Source: Burkholderiaceae bacterium (GTDB taxonomy: Bacteria; Pseudomonadota; Gammaproteobacteria; Burkholderiales; Burkholderiaceae_C). From it: 64,000 nt of DNA. Both the position numbers and the translations under genes were made by a program. Location of the stretch: positions 317,138 to 381,137 of the forward strand of contig JAGOPK010000004.1 in the NCBI GenBank assembly GCA_017992055.1. Reading direction: 5' to 3'. The notes beneath the pieces are model-generated. The model did not search any database. It was not told where the DNA came from and was given only the letters and a program-made list of their open reading frames with translations. Within the stretch, counting starts at the first letter, position 1. Each line of letters starts with the position of its first letter. Positions 32,367 to 42,442 of this stretch are shown one piece after another.

Positions 32367-34964
32367 ATGCCCCACGCCCTCTTCCGCCGCCATGCCCTGG
32401 CCCTGGCCGCCGGCACCGCGCTGACCGCCCCCGCGCTGCAGGCCCAGACCCCGGCGCAGGCTCCCGCCGAGGTGGTGATCCAGGGCCAGCGCGCCAGCCT
32501 GATCAAGGCCCAGGACATCAAGCGCAGCGCCGAGCAGATCGTCGATTCCATCGTCGCCGACGACATCGGCAAGCTGCCCGACGCCAATGTGGCCGAGGCC
32601 TTGCAACGCATCAGCGGCGTGCAGATCAGCCGCAGCCGGGGCGAAGGCGACCGCGTGCAGGTGCGGGGCCTGCAGCAGACGCAAACCCTGCTGAATGGCC
32701 GCGTGATCTTCAGCGCCGGCAAGGAACGTGGCCTGTCGTTCCAGGACATGCCCAGCGAGCTGCTGGCCGGCGCCGATGTCTACAAGACGCCCACCGCCTC
32801 GCTGATCGACGGCGGCATCGGCGGCACCATCGACCTGCGCACGCGCCGGCCGTTCGACTTTGCCGGCCTCAAGCTGGCGGGCACGCTGAAGGCCAGCCAT
32901 GCCGACCTGGTGGACAAGACCCAGCCGCAGGGCTCGGTGCTGCTGTCCAACCGCTGGAAGCTGGACGGCGGCGGCGAGTTCGGCGCGCTGCTGAGCCTGT
33001 CGACGCAGAAGCGCAGCTACCGCGCCGATGCGCAGGAGCTGGACAACCCGGCGGCGCTGGCCGATGGCTCGGGCATCTTCGCGCCCACCGGCCAGTGGCT
33101 GGCCTACGAGTTCGGCGAACGCGAGCGCCATGGCCTGGCCGGCTCGCTGCAGTGGCGGCCCAATGCACGCACCGAGCTGGCGCTGGACCTGCACCAGACG
33201 CGGCTGAAGAGCCGCACCGACATCCAGGGCCACTATGCCTCGCCGTTCTGGGCCAACTGGAGCGCCACCGCCAACCAGGGCCAGCTGTGGAACGACGGCG
33301 CGGTGCAGACCGATGGCAAGGGCCGCTTCGTCTCCGGCACTTTCTGGGGCGCCAGCATGAGCACCTCGGCCTCGGTGGCCGACGAGAACACCGCCACCAA
33401 CCAGATCGCGCTGTCGGGCAAGTGGCAGGGCGACGGCATCACCGTGCGCAGCGAGCTGTCGCACACGCGCAGCGAGTTCGAGCGCTTCTACCAGGAGGTG
33501 CGCCTGGGCACCTGGGCCGACAGCCCGGCGCAGTACCACTTCGACCTGTCGACCAGCCTGCCGTCGGCCCATTCGCCCACCGCGCAGCTGAGCGACCTGG
33601 GCCACTACTGGGCCGACAAGCTGCTGTACTTCAAGGTGCGCAATGAGGGCCGCGAGACCGCCTGGCGTGCCGATGCCGACTGGGGCGTGGATGGCGGCCT
33701 GTTCCACCGCCTGCAGACCGGCTTGCGGCTGTCGCAGCGGCGGGCCGACAGCGCCGAGATCAACACCATCGACGACATCTGGATGTTCAATGTGGCCGAC
33801 ATCCGCCAGATCGGCCTGACGCGGCAGAACGATCTGCTGCAGACCGCCGGCAGCGGCAACATCCCGCGCCAGTGGCTGACGGTCAACGATCCGGCCTGGC
33901 TGCGCGACGCGGCCGCGGTGCGCGGCAGCTTCAACCTGGCGGTGCCGGCCTTCGACCCGCAGCAGACCTTCGACTTCCGCGAGCGCAGCATCGCGCTGTA
34001 CGGCAGCGCCGACCTGGAAACCACGCTGGCCGGCAAGCCGCTGACCGGCAACCTGGGCCTGCGCGCGGTGAGCACACGCACCGAGCGCGCCACCCGCAGC
34101 GGCAGCACGGCCCAGCAGATCGACAGCAGCGACACCGACTGGCTGCCGGCGCTGAACCTGCGCTGGGAGCTGCAGCGCGACCTGCTGGCGCGTGTGGCCC
34201 TCAGCCGCGTGGTGACGCGGCCGCACTTCGACCAGCTGACGCCCAGCCTGAGCCTGAATGCCAACGACCGCACCGGCTACCAGGGCAACCCGGCGCTGAA
34301 GCCGCTGCATGCCAGCCAGCTGGACCTGTCGCTGGAGCGCTACCTGAGCAAGAGCGACCATGTCTATGCGGCGGCCTTCTTCAAAAAGGTGGACGGCTTC
34401 ATCCAGACCACCAGCCGCCAGGTCGACATAGTCGGCACCAACTACACGCTGTCCACGCCCAGCAATGGCAGCGACGGCCGCATCAGCGGCCTGGAGATCG
34501 GCTACCAGGGCTTCTTCCACCAGCTGCCGGGCCTGTGGCGCGGCCTGGGCCTGCAGGCCAATGTGACGCTCGTCGACAGCTCGGCGCCCAGTCCCTTGGG
34601 CGGTGGCCGCAAGGCGCCGCTGGAAGGCCTGTCGCGCCAGAGCGCCAACCTGGTGGGCATGTACGACCTGGGCCCGCTGTCGGCGCGCCTGGCCTACAAC
34701 TGGCGCAGCGACTACAGCATCGGCCCGCGCCTGCACTACCCCAGCAACGATGGCAAGACCGCGCTGACGCCGGTGACCATGCAGGGCTACGGCGTGGTCG
34801 ATGCCTACCTCAGCTGGGCCTTCAGCCCGCGGCTGAAGCTGGCGCTGGAGGCCAACAACCTGACGCGCACGGTGCGCCGCAGCCAGTTCAGCGACTACGG
34901 CCTGGCGCGTGGCACCTATGTGGACGACCGCCGCGTCGGCGTGAGCCTGCACGCCGAGCTCTGA
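32367..34964 (+). CDS. TonB-dependent outer-membrane receptor (galacto-oligosaccharide uptake)
   Basis: An 865-residue TonB-dependent receptor with signal peptide (LALAAGTALTAPALQAQ). The plug domain (about residues 45-160) contains KLPDANVAEALQRISGVQISRS, VQVRGLQQTQTLLNGR and GGIGGTIDLRTRRPFDF. A long beta-barrel follows, with typical LALEANNLT and final VGVSLHAEL strands. This is the Xanthomonas/Caulobacter-type carbohydrate receptor group. The substrate, beta-1,4-galacto-oligosaccharides, is inferred from the preceding GH53 gene and the shared operators. CGGAGA precedes the ATG at 32367. The last residue is Leu, not the common terminal Phe. The 3' end overlaps the next, convergent gene by 49 bp. 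Confidence 0.93.
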   Translation: MPHALFRRHALALAAGTALTAPALQAQTPAQAPAEVVIQGQRASLIKAQDIKRSAEQIVDSIVADDIGKLPDANVAEALQRISGVQISRSRGEGDRVQVRGLQQTQTLLNGRVIFSAGKERGLSFQDMPSELLAGADVYKTPTASLIDGGIGGTIDLRTRRPFDFAGLKLAGTLKASHADLVDKTQPQGSVLLSNRWKLDGGGEFGALLSLSTQKRSYRADAQELDNPAALADGSGIFAPTGQWLAYEFGERERHGLAGSLQWRPNARTELALDLHQTRLKSRTDIQGHYASPFWANWSATANQGQLWNDGAVQTDGKGRFVSGTFWGASMSTSASVADENTATNQIALSGKWQGDGITVRSELSHTRSEFERFYQEVRLGTWADSPAQYHFDLSTSLPSAHSPTAQLSDLGHYWADKLLYFKVRNEGRETAWRADADWGVDGGLFHRLQTGLRLSQRRADSAEINTIDDIWMFNVADIRQIGLTRQNDLLQTAGSGNIPRQWLTVNDPAWLRDAAAVRGSFNLAVPAFDPQQTFDFRERSIALYGSADLETTLAGKPLTGNLGLRAVSTRTERATRSGSTAQQIDSSDTDWLPALNLRWELQRDLLARVALSRVVTRPHFDQLTPSLSLNANDRTGYQGNPALKPLHASQLDLSLERYLSKSDHVYAAAFFKKVDGFIQTTSRQVDIVGTNYTLSTPSNGSDGRISGLEIGYQGFFHQLPGLWRGLGLQANVTLVDSSAPSPLGGGRKAPLEGLSRQSANLVGMYDLGPLSARLAYNWRSDYSIGPRLHYPSNDGKTALTPVTMQGYGVVDAYLSWAFSPRLKLALEANNLTRTVRRSQFSDYGLARGTYVDDRRVGVSLHAEL

Positions 34965-35548
34965 TCGGCGGTCGGGCCCGCGCTGGAGGCGGCCACCGCA
35001 GCGGCCAGCGCCTGCGCCTGCTCGGGCGGCAACTCGGCACGCTCCAGCCGCAGGATGCGCCGCTGGCGGGCCTCGCCGGCCGCGTCCTCGACATAGGCGA
35101 TGCGCAGCCACAGGCCGTCGTGCAGCAGCGGCTCGCCGTCGCGGCGGCTGTAGCCGGGGCGGGCCTCGCCGGGCTGCCAGATGAAGTCGATGCCGGCCAC
35201 CGAGATGCGCTCCCAGTCGCGCCGGCGCCCGCCATGGCCCTTGGCGTCGGCCACCCAGTCCTGCCAGCAGGCATGGTGCTGCACCAGGCCCTGCACCCAC
35301 TGCACCTCGCCGGCGGCCAGGCGGCGCGCCAGGCGCTGCTGGTCCCAGGTGTTGGCGCCCCAGCCCAGGCCGATCACCACCGCGGCCATCAGCGCCAGCA
35401 TGCGCGCCGGCATCGACACCCGGCCGCGGCGCCGTGCCCACAGCGCCAGCCCCAGGGCCAGCACGGCCAGCAGCGCGCCCAGGGCCAGGTCGGTGCCGAA
35501 GTCGCTCCAGCGCGGCAGCGCCAGCTGATACAGCGGCTGCCAGTTCAT
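34916..35548 (-). CDS. Uncharacterised membrane protein (210 aa)
   Basis: Not a family I recognise. There are two hydrophobic segments (about residues 19-37, LALGALLAVLALGLALWA, and 48-64, MLALMAAVVIGLGWGA), then a soluble domain with several Trp and two His (VQHHACWQDWVADAKGHGGRR). It is the last of three genes chained by 4-bp overlaps. Its final 49 bp run under the TonB receptor gene. The C-terminus is low in complexity, so the true end of function may be earlier. Confidence 0.65.
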   Translation of the reverse strand: MNWQPLYQLALPRWSDFGTDLALGALLAVLALGLALWARRRGRVSMPARMLALMAAVVIGLGWGANTWDQQRLARRLAAGEVQWVQGLVQHHACWQDWVADAKGHGGRRRDWERISVAGIDFIWQPGEARPGYSRRDGEPLLHDGLWLRIAYVEDAAGEARQRRILRLERAELPPEQAQALAAAVAASSAGPTADQSSACRLTPTRRSST

Positions 35549-35979
35549 CGCCGGCCTCCGGCGTGCCTGGCATCCTCGGCGTCTTCACCATCGGCATCGA
35601 ACCCATCCAGCCGCCAGCGGCCATCGGCGCCGGCGCGCAGGTAGAAGCTGTAGGGCCGGCAGTGCAGCAGCCAGGCCTCGCCCTCGCGCTGCGGTTGGGC
35701 CTGGGCCAGACAGCGGCGCAGCCGTGCATCCAGCAGCCGCGGCGCGGCGCGGGCCCAGCCGTCCCGATCCAGCGCCCGGCCTTCCAGCAGGAACGGCAGC
35801 CGGCTCAGCTCGGCCAGCGGCCGGCCGTCGCCGGCCTCGACCGCGGCCAATGCGGCACGCCAGCGTGGCAGAAAGGCCTCGATGGCCTCGGCCGGCGCGG
35901 CGGCCATCACCGCCTGCCAGGCCATGGCCAGCTGCAGACTCGCGAACAGCAGCAGCGCCAGGGCACGACGAGAGCTCAT
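35545..35979 (-). CDS. Small secreted hypothetical protein (144 aa)
   Basis: No family recognised. A signal peptide (ALALLLFASLQLAMAWQAVMAAA, probable cleavage near residue 27) precedes a domain with conserved-looking features: AFLPRWRAALAAVEAGDGRPLAELSRLPF, a Cys pair (LRRCLAQ, LLHCRPY) and a WRLDGFDAD end. This looks like a small periplasmic alpha+beta domain of the kind that carries DUF4440/NTF2-like helices, but that is a guess. It overlaps both neighbours by 4 bp. Confidence 0.68.
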   Translation of the reverse strand: MSSRRALALLLFASLQLAMAWQAVMAAAPAEAIEAFLPRWRAALAAVEAGDGRPLAELSRLPFLLEGRALDRDGWARAAPRLLDARLRRCLAQAQPQREGEAWLLHCRPYSFYLRAGADGRWRLDGFDADGEDAEDARHAGGRR

Positions 35980-36530
35980 TGCGGATCGCCCTGGCAGACC
36001 GGGCGCTGCGGCTCCACGGCGCAGATGCGCGGCCAGGTCGGCAGCTGGCGGGCCACGAAGGGATGCTGCTCGACGCCGGCGCAGGCGCGCTCGCCGGACG
36101 GGATGCTGCAGCGGCGCGGTGGGGCCTGGGGCGCGTCACCGCGGCCGTCGAAGGCCTCCACCGCCACCGCCCGGCCCTGCTGGAAATGCACGCGCATCAG
36201 CAGCGGCAGCCGGTCCTCGGACTGCATCACCCACAGCGTGCGGCAGCCGCTGTACTGGGCCGGCAGGTCGGCATTGCGCGGATGCACCAGCACAAAGCCG
36301 CCGGGCGTGGCGGCCACGCCGGCATCGGCCGGTGGCTGCAGCTGGCGGCAGCTGGCCGCGTCCGGCGCGGCCTCGGCCTGCAGCGCGCCCACGGTCACCA
36401 GCATCAGCGCCAGGGCCAGCGAGCGCCACCAGGCCGGCTGGCGCCACACCGGCAGCGGCAGCGCCGGCTCCAGGTCTTCGACAAAGGCTTCGCTGCGCCA
36501 CAGCGGTGGCTGGTGAGATTCAACGGACAT
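35976..36530 (-). CDS. Single-pass membrane-anchored hypothetical protein (184 aa)
   Basis: No family recognised. A cytoplasmic N-terminus (about 32 residues, ending WRQPAWWRS) is followed by one membrane segment (LALALMLVTVGALQAEAA). A periplasmic domain with five cysteines follows (SCRQL, GCRTLWV, RRCSIP, RACAGV, RICAVE). It is first of the three-gene unit. A 97-bp gap separates it from galM upstream. Cys richness suggests disulfides in the periplasm. Confidence 0.65.
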   Translation of the reverse strand: MSVESHQPPLWRSEAFVEDLEPALPLPVWRQPAWWRSLALALMLVTVGALQAEAAPDAASCRQLQPPADAGVAATPGGFVLVHPRNADLPAQYSGCRTLWVMQSEDRLPLLMRVHFQQGRAVAVEAFDGRGDAPQAPPRRCSIPSGERACAGVEQHPFVARQLPTWPRICAVEPQRPVCQGDPQ

Positions 36531-36627
36531 GGCGGGCTCCGGGACAGGACGGCAGCACAGGGCTGCGATGGCTGCGCAGTCTGCGCGGCCGGCCCCGTCA
36601 AGTCGTCAGAGAGCCGTCAGGCTTTGG

Positions 36628-37665
36628 TCAGACCGGCCCCGGCACGAAGCGGTAGACGAAACGCTGGCGCCAGGTCGCGCCGGGTGCCAGCCAGCAATCG
36701 GGCTGGGGCCATTCCGGGTGGTGCGGGCTGTCGGGCAGGTACTGCGGCTCCAGCGCGATGCCGCCATGGTCGGGCCAGGCCGGCGTGCAGGCGGCGGTGT
36801 CGGGGCCGAGGAAATTGCCGGTGTAGACCTGCAGCGCCGGCAGCGTGGCGCTCAGCGCCAGGCCCAGGCGGCCGTCTTCGCTCCAGAGTTCGGCCGCCGG
36901 CCGCTCGCCGCGCGCGGCCGCGGCCTCCAGCAGATAGGCATGGTCCAGCGCCTGCCCCGGGGCGCGCAGCCGGCGCAGGTCGAAGGGCGTGCCATCCACC
37001 GGCTGCGGCGCGGCACTCGGCAGGCCGGACCCGTCCACCGGCAGCACCTGGCTGGCGGCCACGCGCAGGCGCTGGCGGCGCACATCGCCGACCCGGGCAC
37101 CGTGGGCGCCGCCAGCGCCATCAAGCTGGAAGTAGGCATGCTGGGTCAGGCCCACCGGGCAGGGCTGGTCGCCGCCCAGCGTGGCGCTGAAGCTCACTTC
37201 GACCGCCAGGCCGGGCAGCAAGGCATAGCCGACCTGCACGTCCAGCGCACCCGGATAACCCTGGTCGCCATCGGCCGAATGCAGGCCCAGCAGCAGGTGG
37301 CTGTCGCCGCGCTCCAGCAAGCTCCAGTCGCGCTGGTGGAAGCCTCCCGGCCCGCCATGCAGCTGGTGGTTGGCGCCCGCGGCACAGGCCAGCGGCCAGG
37401 CCTGGCCATCGCGGCGCAGCATGCGGCCGGCAATGCGGTTGGCATAACGCCCCACCACGGCGCCGACATAGGCGCGGTTGGCACGCTGGCTGGCCAGGTC
37501 GTCAAAGCCCAGCAGCACCTCGCGCCGGGAACCGTCCGGCAGCGGCACGCGGCAGCCGACCCAGGCGGCGCCATGGGCCAGCAGGCGGATCTGCAGGCCG
37601 TCGGGGCCGGTCAGCGTCCAGGCCTGGTCGGGGCCGGCATCGGCACAGCGGGGATCGGGATTCAA
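36628..37665 (-). CDS. galM: Aldose 1-epimerase (galactose mutarotase)
   Basis: A 345-residue GalM-family mutarotase, which interconverts alpha- and beta-galactose so that galactokinase can use the product of the beta-galactosidases. Seen: VGRYANRIAG, NHQLHGGPGGFHQRDW, the His of LTQHAYFQL, and the Glu-containing GIALEPQYLPDSPHHPEWP near the C-terminus. It lies 4 bp downstream of the MalG-type permease gene and is the last gene of the transporter operon. No galK, galT or galE is in this window. Confidence 0.94.
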   Translation of the reverse strand: MNPDPRCADAGPDQAWTLTGPDGLQIRLLAHGAAWVGCRVPLPDGSRREVLLGFDDLASQRANRAYVGAVVGRYANRIAGRMLRRDGQAWPLACAAGANHQLHGGPGGFHQRDWSLLERGDSHLLLGLHSADGDQGYPGALDVQVGYALLPGLAVEVSFSATLGGDQPCPVGLTQHAYFQLDGAGGAHGARVGDVRRQRLRVAASQVLPVDGSGLPSAAPQPVDGTPFDLRRLRAPGQALDHAYLLEAAAARGERPAAELWSEDGRLGLALSATLPALQVYTGNFLGPDTAACTPAWPDHGGIALEPQYLPDSPHHPEWPQPDCWLAPGATWRQRFVYRFVPGPV

Positions 37666-37669
37666 GGCC

Positions 37670-38560
37670 TCATCCTTTCACGCCGCCGGCGCTGAGGCCG
37701 GACACCAGCCAGCGCTGCATCAGCATGAACATCAGCGTCAGCGGCAGGCCGGCGAGTATCGCGGTGGCCGCGAAGTCGCCCCACAGATAGCGCTGGTTGA
37801 ACAGGAACAGCCGCGAGCCCACGGCCAGCGTCAGCTGCTGCTCGTCGTGCAGCAGCACCGAAGCCACCGGGTATTCGATCATCGCGCCCAGGAAGGCCAG
37901 CACGAAGACCACCGCCAGCACCGGCCTGGCCAGCGGCAGCAGCACCAGCACAAAGGCCTGGAAGCGCGTGGCGCCGTCCACCGCAGCGGCCTCCTCCAGG
38001 TCGGGCGGCACGCTGTCGAAATAGCCCTTGATCAGCCAGATGTGCTGGGCCACGGCGCCGGTGTAGGCCAGGGCCAGGCTCCAGTGGCTGTTCAGGCCCA
38101 GCCAGGGCACCCACTCGCCGATGCGGTCGAACAGCGCATACAGCGCCACCAGGGCCAGCACCGACGGAAACATCTGCAGCAGCAGCATGCCGGTCAGCGT
38201 GGCCTGGCGGCCGGCGAACTTCAGCCGCGAGAAGGCATAGGCCGAGCTGACCGACAGCAGCAGGCCGGCCATGGCCGACAGCAGGGCCACCTTCAGCGAA
38301 TTGGCGATCCACTGCAGCACCGGAAACGGCGGCGGCACCAACCGGCCCTGGGCGTCGAACACCGTCAGGCCCAGGGCCAGGCGCCAGTGCTCCCAGCTGA
38401 TCTCGCGCGGGATCAGGCTGCCGCCGGCAAAGTTGCCGGGGCGCAGCGAGATCGACACGATCATCAGCAAGGGCAGCAGCGACAGCGTGATGAAGACCAG
38501 CAGAAAGGCATGCAGGGCCCAGAGGCGCCAGCGCTGGCTGCGTTTGACAACCATGGCCAT
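37670..38560 (-). CDS. ABC sugar transporter permease, MalG type
   Basis: A 296-residue inner-membrane permease with six predicted helices. The EAA loop that docks the ATPase is clear (EEAAAVDGATRFQAFVLVLLPLARP). The N-terminus matches MalG (LLPLLMIVSISLRPGNFAGGSLIP), and there is the MalG-like QRWLVSGLSAGGVKG end. It pairs with the MalF-type subunit encoded 11 bp upstream. Substrate inferred: galactose oligomers (GanQ-like role). Confidence 0.93.
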   Translation of the reverse strand: MAMVVKRSQRWRLWALHAFLLVFITLSLLPLLMIVSISLRPGNFAGGSLIPREISWEHWRLALGLTVFDAQGRLVPPPFPVLQWIANSLKVALLSAMAGLLLSVSSAYAFSRLKFAGRQATLTGMLLLQMFPSVLALVALYALFDRIGEWVPWLGLNSHWSLALAYTGAVAQHIWLIKGYFDSVPPDLEEAAAVDGATRFQAFVLVLLPLARPVLAVVFVLAFLGAMIEYPVASVLLHDEQQLTLAVGSRLFLFNQRYLWGDFAATAILAGLPLTLMFMLMQRWLVSGLSAGGVKG

Positions 38561-38571
38561 GGTGGCCTCCG

Positions 38572-40095
38572 TCAGCGCGCCGCCGGCCGGGGCCGGAACA
38601 GGCGCAGGTTGAGCACCGCCAGCGCGGCGACGATCAGGAACACCAGGGTCGAGATGGCGCAGGCCAGCGCATAGTTCTGGCCGCCGTCGTTGAAGGCGAT
38701 GCGGTAGGTGTAGCTGGCCAGCAGGTCGGTGGCGCCCACCGGCACCTCGGCATCCAGCCGGTCGGGCGCGCCCTCGGTGAGCAGGGCGATCAGCGTCAGG
38801 TTGTTGAAGTTGGCGGCAAACGAGGCCACCAGCAGCGGCGCCATCGGCCGCGCGATCAGCGGCAGCGTGATGCGAAACAGATTGGTCAGCGGCCCGGCGC
38901 CGGCCAGGGCCGAGGCCTCGTACAGCTCGTCGGGAATGGCCTTGAGCAGTCCCATCACCAGGATCATCATGTACGGATAGCCCAGCCAGGTGTTCACCGC
39001 CAGCACCATGCCGCGGGCCAGCGTGGCATCGCTGAACCAGCCGGGGCGGATGCCGAACAGCGCATCCAGCACCAGGTTGATCTCGCCCAGGTTCTCGTTG
39101 AACAGGCCGCGGAACACCGGGATGGAGATGAAGGCCGGCACCGCATAGGGCAGGAACAGCGCCAGCCGGTACAGGTGGCGGCCGCGCAGCGCCGGCCAGT
39201 TGACGGCCACCGCCAGCGTGAGGCCCAGGCCGAAGGTCAGCAGCGTGTTCAGCGCGGCGAAGCTGACGGTCCAGCCGAACACCGACGCAAACGGCTGCAG
39301 AAAGCGCGCATCGCCGAAGATGCGGCGGTAGTTGTCCAGGCCCACCGTGGTGCGAAAGCCCGGCTCCAGCGCCTGGCCGCCGGCATCGCGCCAGGCGCCG
39401 CTGCCGTGATCGGCGCGCACCAGGCCGCCGGTCCTCAGGTCGCGCAGCGTGGCCTCGTCCAGGCGCTGGTAGCGCGGCGCCTGGTCGGCCAGGCGCTGCA
39501 GGCTGGACAGGCGGTAGTCCAGGCCGTCGGCGCCACGCAGCACCAGGGGCTGCAGCTGCGGCAGCAGGGCCACCAGCTCGCGGGTCGTCAGCGCCGGCGT
39601 GGTCGGCTGCGCATCGTCGGCCTGCAGCGGCAGTGGTCCGGCCTCTGCTGCATCGCCCGGCTGGAACGGCCCGGCCTGCCAGCGCTGTCCTTCGTCATCG
39701 ACCAGGGCGAAGCGCAGGCGGCCATCGGCCTGGCGGTGCAGGCTGTAGTCCATGCCGCGGCCCTGGCTGTCGCTGCGCGACAGCAGCACCTCGGTGGCCC
39801 GCTCGAAGCCCAGCAGATGCGCCGAGCTGTAGTTGCTCAGGCTGATGGCCAGCGTGAAGCCCATCGGCAGCACGATGAACAGTGCCACCGCCAGCGCGCC
39901 CGGCAGCACATAGCGCCAGGCATAGAGCCGGCGCGACAGCATCAGCGCCACCAGCAGCGCCGCCAGGCCCAGGGCGGCGGCGGCCCAGCCGGGCGCGCGG
40001 GCCTGGTGCATCAGCACGCTGAGCGCCAGCGCACCCAGCACGGCCAGCGCGCCGATGGCGCGCACGGCCCACAACCACGGTGTGGCGGCATTCAT
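38572..40095 (-). CDS. ABC sugar transporter permease, MalF type with large periplasmic loop
   Basis: A 507-residue permease. After three N-terminal hydrophobic helices comes a long non-membrane insertion (about residues 95-245, including LHRQADGRLRFALVDDEG and LVRADHGSG). This corresponds to the P2 loop of E. coli MalF, which contacts the binding protein. The core then has LFLPYAVPAFISIPVFRGLFNENLG, the EAA-type LYEASALAGAGPLTNLFRITLPL, and NFNNLTLIALLTEGAP. It overlaps the binding-protein gene by 4 bp. Confidence 0.93.
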   Translation of the reverse strand: MNAATPWLWAVRAIGALAVLGALALSVLMHQARAPGWAAAALGLAALLVALMLSRRLYAWRYVLPGALAVALFIVLPMGFTLAISLSNYSSAHLLGFERATEVLLSRSDSQGRGMDYSLHRQADGRLRFALVDDEGQRWQAGPFQPGDAAEAGPLPLQADDAQPTTPALTTRELVALLPQLQPLVLRGADGLDYRLSSLQRLADQAPRYQRLDEATLRDLRTGGLVRADHGSGAWRDAGGQALEPGFRTTVGLDNYRRIFGDARFLQPFASVFGWTVSFAALNTLLTFGLGLTLAVAVNWPALRGRHLYRLALFLPYAVPAFISIPVFRGLFNENLGEINLVLDALFGIRPGWFSDATLARGMVLAVNTWLGYPYMMILVMGLLKAIPDELYEASALAGAGPLTNLFRITLPLIARPMAPLLVASFAANFNNLTLIALLTEGAPDRLDAEVPVGATDLLASYTYRIAFNDGGQNYALACAISTLVFLIVAALAVLNLRLFRPRPAAR

Positions 40096-41284
40096 GAAGA
40101 CGCCCCCAGCACCCGGCGCCGCGCCCGCTCCAGGCCCTGCTCCACCGTCTCGCGGCCTTGGGTGATGGTCTGCACCGCGGCATTCATCGCGGTCCAGAAG
40201 CGCGCCATCTCGGGGAGGTTGGGCATGGGCTCGCCCAGCATCGCCGCGGCACGCGTGCCGGCGACCAGCGCATCGCCACGCTGCAGTTCGTCCAGCAGGG
40301 CCAGGTCGGCCGGCACGCCCAGCGGCACATGCCGGTGCATGGCGCGCAGGCCCTCGGGCTGCAGCAGGTATTGCTCGACGAAGCTGGTGGCCAGCACCGG
40401 CTGGCGGCTGGACGAGGACAGCATCGCGCCCAGCACGCCCACCATCGGCCGACCGGGCCGGCCGCCCAGCATGGGCAGCGGCGCGGCGGCCACGCGAAGA
40501 CCGCTTTTCTTCAGGTTGTTCCAGCCCCAGGGGCCGTTGAGGGTCATGGCCACGCGGCCTTCGTTGATGGCCGCTTCGCTTTCGGCATAGGTGGCCGTGC
40601 GCGGCACCAGGCCTTCGCCCACCAGGCGCTGCAGCAGGGCCATGCCCTGGCGTGTGCCGGCATGGGCCACGCCGGTGTCGCCGGCGTCGAAGCTGCCATC
40701 GGCCCGGCGCGCAAAGGCATAACCACCGCCGGCCGACATCAGGCCATAGGTGTAATAGAACTCGTTGTAGGGCCACATGATGGCCCGCCGGCCCTGGGCG
40801 CGCAGCCGGCGGTCGATGTCGAACACCTGCTCCCAGCTGCGTGGCGGCTCGGGCACCAGGTCGAGGTTGACGATCAGCGCCACCGACTCGATGGCCATCG
40901 GCCAGCCCCAGGTGCGGCCGCCGATCTGCCAGGCCTGCCAGGCCAGCGGCGCGATGGCCTGGCGCAGGCGGCGCGACGGCGCCACCGGCCGGATCAGGCC
41001 GCTGGCGGCCCAGCTGCCGGCGCGGTCGTGCGGCCAGATCCAGATGTCCGGGCCCTTGCCGGCGGCCGCGGCCTGCTCGAACTTGGACACGCCGTTCTCG
41101 GGATGCTCGACGCGCAGCGGCACGCCGGTGTCGGCGCTGAAGCGCTCGCCGATGCGGGCGATGCCCTCGTAGCCCTTGTCGCCATTGATCCACACCAGCA
41201 GGCCGGGGCTGGGGCTGGCCGCACGCAGCGCCGGGGCGGCCAGGCCCAGGCCGGCGCCCAGCAGATGGCGGCGGGTGCTGCCGC

Positions 41285-41288
<4 letters not shown>
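40092..41288 (-). CDS. Extracellular sugar-binding protein, MalE type, with Tat-like signal
   Basis: A 398-residue maltose-type solute-binding protein. The N-terminus [21 protein letters not shown] carries a twin-Arg pair, suggesting Tat export. The mature part starts [35 protein letters not shown] and contains [28 protein letters not shown], the ligand-region [14 protein letters not shown] and [21 protein letters not shown] near the end. It presumably captures galacto-oligosaccharides for the MalFG-type permease. ATGA overlaps join it to genes on both sides. Confidence 0.93.
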
Positions 41289-42438
<1,150 letters not shown>

Positions 42439-42442
<4 letters not shown>

